From Deltaproteobacteria bacterium (lineage in GTDB: Bacteria; Myxococcota_A; UBA796; UBA2385), in contig CANHON010000300.1 in assembly GCA_947462115.1 (NCBI GenBank), positions 1 through 6,002 on the forward strand: 6,002 bases of DNA. Reading direction: 5' to 3'. Within the stretch, counting starts at the first letter, position 1. Every line of letters begins with the position of its first letter. Of the stretch, positions 1-6,002 are shown piece after piece. The position numbers and the translations under genes are program-made. A model generated the notes under the pieces. It was not told the DNA's origin, searched no databases, and worked only from the letters and a program-made list of their open reading frames with translations.

Positions 1-362
1 ATGTCCAGCAGCCCGCCGACGTGATCGTAGTGAAGGTGGGTCATCAGCACCCGGTCCGGCGCCCGGCCGAGCTGCTCGACCACGGTGGCGCCTGGGGGCA
101 CCTCGAGGTCCCCCATCAGGCTGAGCGGGAAGCCCGGCTGCGCGCCCGAACGGTTCTGCTGGCCAAGCCCGCTGTCTACGGTGAGGAGGGCGTCCGGGTG
201 CCGCAACACGCCGACGAGCATCGGCAGGGTGACCACGCCCTTGGTGCCGTCATTGACGACCTGCTGCCACTTGGAACGGATGGTCCCGGCGGTGATGATC
301 TCCACCGCCACCGGGCCGGGGTCGGTGGACGGGCAGGCGAGCTCGGTGGGCAGCGGGAACAT
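1..362 (-). CDS. Metallo-beta-lactamase-fold hydrolase, N-terminal part (runs off left edge)
   Basis: The minus-strand frame is open from an ATG at 362-360 to the window edge, giving 120 residues plus a partial codon. It carries the zinc-ligand signature of the metallo-beta-lactamase superfamily, THLHYDHVGG, with H109, H111, D113 and H114. Ahead of it lies a beta-strand segment, LLTVDSGLG (residues 59-67), where family members usually have an I/L-x-D-T/S-G strand. The start is well supported: an in-frame TAG lies upstream (381-383 on the plus strand), and GGAGG sits about 5 bases before the ATG on the coding strand. No signal peptide is evident, so a cytoplasmic enzyme is likely. The superfamily includes lactonases, thioesterases, glyoxalase II and others. 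The distal zinc ligands lie outside the window, so the substrate cannot be assigned. The gene is divergent from the biotin carboxylase gene. Confidence 0.85.
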   Translation of the reverse strand, partial: MFPLPTELACPSTDPGPVAVEIITAGTIRSKWQQVVNDGTKGVVTLPMLVGVLRHPDALLTVDSGLGQQNRSGAQPGFPLSLMGDLEVPPGATVVEQLGRAPDRVLMTHLHYDHVGGLLD

Positions 363-365
363 CGG

Positions 366-371
366 ACCTCC
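366..371 (-). promoter_or_regulatory. Ribosome binding site of the metallo-beta-lactamase-fold gene
   Basis: On the minus strand the bases before the ATG read GGCGGAGGTCCG. The GGAGGT core is a near-consensus Shine-Dalgarno sequence three to four bases from the start. Together with the in-frame stop just upstream it fixes the start at 362. Confidence 0.6.
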
Positions 372-455
372 GCCCGGCGCCTAGCACGGGAGGCGGTCGA
401 GGTCCGCTTGGTGGGCCGGTCGCTGCCGGGCTATGGACCGCTGCATCCTCGCGAT

Positions 456-482
456 CCGCTCGGCCTTCGGCCGGGTCAGCGG
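456..482 (+). other. Imperfect stem-loop in the leader of the biotin carboxylase gene
   Basis: Arms 456-460 (CCGCT) and 478-482 (AGCGG) enclose a second stem, CGGCC (461-465) with GGCCG (469-473), around a three-base loop TTC. A four-base bulge (GGTC, 474-477) interrupts the 3' side. This gives ten G/C-rich pairs ending 26 bases before the ATG at 509. No U-tract follows, so it is not a canonical intrinsic terminator. It could be a leader structure, or chance complementarity in GC-rich DNA. Confidence 0.25.
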
Positions 483-508
483 CGCGCAGAGAGGGCAGGG
501 GGAGCCTG

Positions 509-1848
509 ATGTTTCGGCGGATTTTGATCAGCAACCGGGGCGAGGTGGCCGCCCGCGTGCTCCGCACCTGCAAGCGCATGGGCATCGCCGTGGTCGCCTT
601 GGCCAGCGAGCCGGACGCCGAGCTCGGGTGGCTCCAAGAGGCCGACGAGGTCGTTGTTTTGCCGGGGGCGCGCCCCTACCTCGACCAGGACGCCATCATC
701 GAGGCGGCGCTGCGCACCGGCTGCAGCGCCCTGCACCCCGGGTGGGGTTTTCTCTCGGAGAACGCCAGCTTTGCGGCGCGGTGTGAGGCCGCGCGCCTCA
801 GCTTCGTCGGCCCGCGCCCGCTGTCGATGCGGCTGATGGGGGACAAGGCCCTGGCCCGGGACACCATGCGCGGCTTCGGGCTCCACCCGATCCCGGGCTC
901 TCAAGGCGTGCTCTCCGACGTCTCGGCCGCGCAGGTCCAGGCCGAGGGCATGGGCTACCCGGTGCTGCTCAAGGCGCTGGCCGGCGGCGGCGGGCGCGGC
1001 ATGCGGGTGGTGCGCGCGCCCGAGGCCCTGGCGGGGGCCTTCGGGGAGGCCACCGCCGAGGCCGCGGGGGCCTTCGGGGACGCCGGGCTCTACATGGAGC
1101 GCTTCATCGAGCGCGGCCGCCACATCGAGCTTCAGCTCATGGGCGACGGCGAGGGCGCGGTGAAGGTGCTCGGCGCCCGCGAGTGCTCGGTGCAGCGCCG
1201 CCACCAGAAGCTCATCGAAGAGACCCCGGCGCCGCAGCTCGACAATGACGTGCTGCAGGCCGCGATCGCGCAGGTGGAGTCCGCGACCGGCGCGCTCCGC
1301 TACCGGGGCGCCGGCACCGTCGAGATGCTCCAGGGCGACGACGGCGCGCTGTGGTTCATGGAGATGAACACCCGCCTGCAGGTGGAGCACACGATCACCG
1401 AGGCGGTCACCGGCCTCGACCTCGTCGAGTGGCAGCTCCGGGTGGCCGCCAACGAGGGCATCGGCGGGCTGCGGCTGGAGGGCGCGCCGGGCGGCGCCGC
1501 GCTGGAGTGCCGGATCAACGCCGAGGACGTCGGGGCCGGCTTCCGACCCAGCCCCGGCCGCATCACCCGGCTGCGCTTCCCGAGCGGCGAGGGCGTCCGG
1601 GTGGACAGCCACCTCCGCGAGGGCGACCGCATCAGCCCGCACTACGACAGCATGTTCGCCAAGATCATCACGCACGGCCCCGATCGCGCGACGGCCATCG
1701 CCCGCATGCAGGGAGCCCTCGCCGGGCTGGAGGTCGAGGGCGTGCCCACGACCGCGGCCCTGCACCAGCGCGTGCTCGCGCACCCCGACTTCGCGTCGGG
1801 CCACTACGACACCCGCTTTCTGGAGCGGGAGCTGGAGCGGCTGCTCTC

Positions 1849-1852
<4 letters not shown>
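509..1852 (+). CDS. accC: Biotin carboxylase subunit of an acyl-CoA carboxylase (AccC type)
   Basis: This cytoplasmic enzyme uses ATP and bicarbonate to carboxylate biotin on a carrier domain. Its 447 residues match the usual length of about 449 for stand-alone AccC. The N-terminal domain opens [18 protein letters not shown] and contains [10 protein letters not shown], where most relatives have Tyr for this Trp. The ATP-grasp domain has K155 and the glycine loop GGGGRGM (159-165), then RRHQK (230-234). The catalytic segment [10 protein letters not shown] (285-294) and ECRINAED (333-340) follow. By comparison with remembered E. coli AccC, E285, N287, R289, Q291, E293 and R335 align with E288, N290, R292, Q294, E296 and R338, so the active site looks complete. 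The Pro usually following QVEH is Thr295. The ATG at 509 matches the family's N-terminus and has GGGGGAG just upstream. There is no fused carrier domain; the partner gene, overlapping by four bases, supplies it. Confidence 0.97.
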
Positions 1853-3861
<2,009 letters not shown>

Positions 3862-3884
3862 GCCCCCCCTCGGCGCCAGCGGTC

Positions 3885-3893
3885 TGCTAAGCT
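3885..3893 (+). promoter_or_regulatory. Possible extended -10 promoter element for the downstream gene pair
   Basis: TGCTAAGCT has the TGn plus TAnnnT pattern of an extended -10 element, in an otherwise very G/C-rich spacer. It lies about 130 bases before the next start codon. No matching -35 hexamer is seen near 3862-3870, which is a C-run. It is therefore only a weak candidate. Confidence 0.25.
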
Positions 3894-3940
3894 CGGGCGG
3901 TCCTGTCGGCTGGATCCGCCCGCCGCAGGCCCGTCGAGCG

Positions 3941-3960
3941 CTCGGCGGGTCCGCGCCGAG
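3941..3960 (+). terminator. Possible hairpin terminator after the carboxylase operon (no U-tract)
   Basis: Seven G/C-rich pairs, CTCGGCG (3941-3947) with CGCCGAG (3954-3960), close a six-base loop 80 bases after the carboxyltransferase stop codon. The sequence after it is AACACTGTCC, not a run of T, so it does not fit a canonical intrinsic terminator. It also lies downstream of the only promoter candidate in the spacer. The call is weak; it may instead be a leader structure or chance. Confidence 0.2.
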
Positions 3961-4020
3961 AACACTGTCCAGTACGCCAATCGCGGGTGCTTGAACCCGC
4001 GCATCGCCCCTGAGCTGAGG

Positions 4021-5040
4021 ATGGCCCCCGTGACCGAGCCCGTCGCCCGCACCGCGCGCCCGCTGGTGGCCCTGCGCCGCGCCACCTTGGCCGCCGCCGC
4101 CGCCCTCTTCGTGATGGCCGCGCCCAGCCGCTCCTTCGCCGACTGCGCCCGCGCCTACACCGGCCAGGAGATGATCAGCGATCTCAGCGTGATGAGCGCC
4201 TCGCTCCGCCAGCTCGACGAAGACAGCTTCAAGGTCGCCGGGGCCAACCTCGAAAAGAACCTGCCCTGCGTGCGCACGCCCGTGCAGCCCCAGGTCTTCG
4301 CCAGCGCCTACCGCATGGTCGGCGCCTACCAGTTCCTGGCCGGCGACAAAGCCCAGGCCGCCCGCTGGTTCCGGGTGGCGCTGGAGCTCAACCCCGCCTA
4401 CGAGTGGGATGTGTCGGAATTCCCGGTGGATCACCCGATCCGCCAGGCCTACTTGGCCGAGCGCAACGCCGCCGCCAGCAGCAAGACCCCCTTGGCCGGC
4501 AAGGTCCTCAACGAGCCGGCGGGCGCCAAGCTGTTCCTCGACGGGCGGGCCCTCACCAAGCCGGCGGCGACCCTCGACCGGCCCCACCTGCTGCAGGTGG
4601 TAGGCACCGACAACACCGTGCGGCAGGTCTATCTCATCGAGGGTAACGCCATTCCCGAGCAGTACCTGCGCGGCGAGGAGAGCGCGGCCGCGGCGGTGGT
4701 GGCGAGCGGCAAGAAGGCCGACAAGAACGCTCCTGTGCGCGCCAACCCCGACGATCCCTACGCCGTCCAGAAGATCCAGCGGGTGCGGCCCAAGGCCAAG
4801 ACCCCGTTGATGATCGCCGGCGGCGCCATCGCGCTCGGCAGCGGCGCCATCTACGGCGCCTCCTTCGCCACCCGAAGCAGCTTTGACGCCGCCAGCACCA
4901 CCAAAGATCTCGAGCACTTCCGCGGCCTCACCAATACGCTCGTGGTGGCCGCCGGCGCCACCTTCGCGGTGGGCATCGGCGTGGAGTACGCGGCGATCAT
5001 CATCGACTCCAACGGCTTCGGCCTGCGCGGCCGGTTCTGA
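4021..5040 (+). CDS. Exported TPR/PEGA-like protein with a C-terminal membrane hairpin, function unknown
   Basis: I do not recognise a named family for this 339-residue protein. A signal peptide is clear: Arg residues at 10, 13, 19 and 20, a hydrophobic core (about 21-34), then PSRSFA with probable cleavage near A40/D41. There is no lipobox. C42 and C83 could form a disulfide. Residues about 91-125 read like a TPR helix pair (AYRMVGAYQFLAGDKAQAAR, then FRVALELNP). Residues about 161-205 resemble a PEGA-type beta segment (NEPAGAKLFLDGRALTKP). A charged, Lys-rich stretch leads to two hydrophobic helices (about 262-282 and 306-328), separated by a polar loop. The start is uncertain: ATG 4021 has GAGG directly abutting it, while GTG 4030, three codons in, has that GAGG at a good nine-base spacing. 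Similar architectures are common among uncharacterised Myxococcota proteins (general knowledge). The next gene starts eight bases after the stop, suggesting an operon. Confidence 0.82.
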   Translation: MAPVTEPVARTARPLVALRRATLAAAAALFVMAAPSRSFADCARAYTGQEMISDLSVMSASLRQLDEDSFKVAGANLEKNLPCVRTPVQPQVFASAYRMVGAYQFLAGDKAQAARWFRVALELNPAYEWDVSEFPVDHPIRQAYLAERNAAASSKTPLAGKVLNEPAGAKLFLDGRALTKPAATLDRPHLLQVVGTDNTVRQVYLIEGNAIPEQYLRGEESAAAAVVASGKKADKNAPVRANPDDPYAVQKIQRVRPKAKTPLMIAGGAIALGSGAIYGASFATRSSFDAASTTKDLEHFRGLTNTLVVAAGATFAVGIGVEYAAIIIDSNGFGLRGRF

Positions 5041-5048
5041 GCCCGGCC

Positions 5049-6002
5049 GTGGGCCCGAGCGTGAGCCCGACCGGGAGCCCCGCCTCGGCCGAGGGCCCTG
5101 CGACCCCGGCGACGCTGGAGGCGTGGTGGACGCGGCGCTGGTCGACGCGGGACGGCCTCGTGGAGCTGCTCCTGGCGCTCGCGGAGCTCTCCGCGGCGCT
5201 CGGGCGCGTGGACAACGTCGGGTCCGCGATCTTCGACCTTCGGCCCCGCGCGCTGATGGCGCCGGGCGGCCCCACGCCGGCGGCCTCGCCCGACCCCTGG
5301 GGAGAGGGGCGATCGGTGCCCGCCGCCGATGAGCGCGCCCTGAGCGGCACGCTGGCCCCCGAGCTGTTGTTCGGCTGCCGGCGGGAGGCCCCGGAGGCCG
5401 GCCACGTCTGGTCGATCGGCCTCGGCTTGCTCGGGCTGCTCCTGCTCGCCGACGCCGGGCGGGCCAGCGGTCCGCCGCCGATGGGCACCGATACGCCCAG
5501 CCTGCGGCCGCTGCGCGCCACGCTCATCAACGATGTGCACCGGCGAAAGCCGGCGATGTTCGCGGGGCGTCGTCTGCCGCAGCAGGAGTTTTTGTACCCG
5601 GACGCCCTGCCAGAGGCCGACCAGGCCGCCGCGGCCCGCGCCCTCCAGTCCATGCGCGAAGCCGGCGTCTTGGTCGATGGGGACGCTGTTCTCCAGGTGC
5701 TGACCGGGGCCTTGATGGTCTCCCCCGCGGCGCGCACGCCCACGCTCGCCCGGCTCGCGGAGGCCCTCCGGGGCGCGGCCGCCGCCTGCCGGAGCGCGCC
5801 GCCGGTGGAGCGCGGCCCGGCGCCGCCCGATCTCCCGCCCCAGCAAGACGCGGCCCTGCAGGCCCTGATCGACCGGGTGGGCGCGCTGGAGCGTCAGCTC
5901 GCGGCCCAAGGGGAGGGGAGCGGGCTGGTGCTCGCGGCCGGGCTCGCGCAGCTCGAGCGCGGGGTCGCCGACGATCGCGCCGCCCTGCGCGGCCTTCAGG
6001 CC
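5049..6002 (+). CDS. Kinase-like protein lacking an N-lobe (probable pseudokinase) with a coiled coil, runs off right edge
   Basis: The plus frame is open from GTG 5049 to the window edge, giving 318 residues without a stop. After a Ser/Pro/Ala-rich stretch (1-21), it reads like a Ser/Thr kinase C-lobe. Residues 22-51 resemble helices D and E (TLEAWWTRRW, then LVELLLALAELSAAL). IFDLRPRALM (61-70) sits where HRDLKPxN should be. GTLAPELLFG (100-109) matches the APE region, and HVWSIGLGLLGLLLL (119-133) matches the DVYSLGVLLYELL-type helix F. SPAARTPTLARLAEALRG (225-242) matches the closing helices with their conserved Arg. His and Arg of HRD and the metal-binding Asn are replaced, and no DFG is evident. 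There is no glycine-rich loop or catalytic Lys, and an in-frame TGA at 4884-4886 leaves too little room upstream for an N-lobe. A Pro-rich linker and a likely coiled coil (about 267-318) follow. The start lacks a clear ribosome binding site; GTG 5061 is an alternative. Confidence 0.75.
   Translation, partial: MGPSVSPTGSPASAEGPATPATLEAWWTRRWSTRDGLVELLLALAELSAALGRVDNVGSAIFDLRPRALMAPGGPTPAASPDPWGEGRSVPAADERALSGTLAPELLFGCRREAPEAGHVWSIGLGLLGLLLLADAGRASGPPPMGTDTPSLRPLRATLINDVHRRKPAMFAGRRLPQQEFLYPDALPEADQAAAARALQSMREAGVLVDGDAVLQVLTGALMVSPAARTPTLARLAEALRGAAAACRSAPPVERGPAPPDLPPQQDAALQALIDRVGALERQLAAQGEGSGLVLAAGLAQLERGVADDRAALRGLQA

Larger units (their letters stand above)
363..508. promoter_or_regulatory. 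Divergent intergenic region between hydrolase and carboxylase genes
   Basis: These 146 bases separate two divergent start codons, so they should hold promoters for both directions. A weak plus-strand sigma70-like candidate is TTGGTG (408-413), an 18-base spacer, then TATGGA (432-437). Each hexamer matches only about half of the consensus, so this is tentative. An imperfect hairpin spans 456-482. No clear operator-type palindrome, riboswitch or tRNA was seen. That both promoters lie here is inferred from gene orientation. Confidence 0.4.
3862..4020. other. Intergenic region with GC-rich inverted repeats
   Basis: These 159 bases hold no convincing gene. They contain the palindrome CGAGCGCTCG (3935-3944), a 7-bp stem CCCGCCG/CGGCGGG (3919-3925 with 3943-3949) and a 7-bp hairpin CTCGGCG/CGCCGAG (3941-3947 with 3954-3960). 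These structures overlap, so they are mutually exclusive. CTCGGCG also occurs at 3869-3875. A TTG at 3991 is in frame with the following gene but lacks a ribosome binding site. Confidence 0.5.

Noticed and set aside
1031..1080. A 17-base direct repeat (1031-1047 and 1064-1080), 33 bases apart and in frame, inside the biotin carboxylase gene
   Set aside because: It encodes AGAFGE and AGAFGD, but the segment has the same length as the corresponding part of E. coli AccC as I recall it. It therefore looks like codon and residue convergence rather than an internal duplication.
476..1804. A minus-strand open frame of 442 codons antisense to the biotin carboxylase gene
   Set aside because: The plus strand encodes an AccC with a full active site. 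The antisense product has the biased composition of a shadow frame.
1351..1848. Upstream extension of the carboxyltransferase frame to an earlier ATG at 1351
   Set aside because: The extension overlaps the biotin carboxylase gene across its active-site region and translates to low-complexity Arg/Gly/Pro sequence. The ATG in the ATGA overlap at 1849 is the natural start.
3991..4020. TTG at 3991 as the start of the exported protein
   Set aside because: It has no Shine-Dalgarno sequence and adds ten residues ahead of an already complete signal peptide. ATG 4021 or GTG 4030 fits better.
4851..5909. A minus-strand open frame of 352 codons opposite the last gene
   Set aside because: Its translation is low-complexity and Arg/Gly/Ala-rich, and it overlaps the end of the exported protein gene. 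The plus frame shows ordered kinase C-lobe motifs and an operon-like position.

Overview
The window is GC-rich (about 70% or more by eye) and gene-dense. It looks like chromosomal DNA of a Myxococcota-type (deltaproteobacterial) bacterium. That guess rests on base composition, strong G/C preference at third codon positions, and the pairing of a signal-peptide/TPR/PEGA-like membrane protein with a degenerate kinase. It is inference; no marker gene fixes the taxon. I see no tRNA, rRNA, CRISPR array, insertion sequence or phage gene.

Layout. Positions 1-362 (minus strand) hold the N-terminal 120 residues of a metallo-beta-lactamase-fold hydrolase that runs off the left edge. A 146-bp divergent intergenic region follows. 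Positions 509-1852 (plus) encode a complete biotin carboxylase of AccC type. It overlaps by an ATGA junction with 1849-3861, a 670-residue fusion of a carboxyltransferase and a C-terminal biotin carboxyl carrier domain. The two genes together hold every catalytic part of an ATP-dependent acyl-CoA carboxylase: biotin carboxylase, biotin carrier and carboxyltransferase. The carboxyltransferase resembles the alpha subunit of glutaconyl-CoA decarboxylase (GcdA) more than PccB or AccD, so the acyl-CoA substrate cannot be read from the sequence.

A 159-bp intergenic stretch with GC-rich inverted repeats and a weak promoter candidate precedes a second plus-strand pair. Positions 4021-5040 encode an exported protein with a signal peptide, a TPR-like helical segment, a PEGA-like beta segment and a C-terminal two-helix membrane hairpin. 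Eight bases later, from 5049 to the right edge, an open frame encodes what reads as the C-lobe of a Ser/Thr protein kinase. It has no N-lobe and degenerate catalytic motifs, and is followed by a coiled coil.

How they may work together: the carboxylase genes are a translationally coupled operon, divergent from the hydrolase, and the two directions may share regulation. The last two genes probably form a separate transcription unit, perhaps a membrane/envelope signalling or scaffold pair. The strongest leads are the GcdA-like carboxyltransferase-BCCP fusion paired with a biotin carboxylase, and the N-lobe-less pseudokinase.
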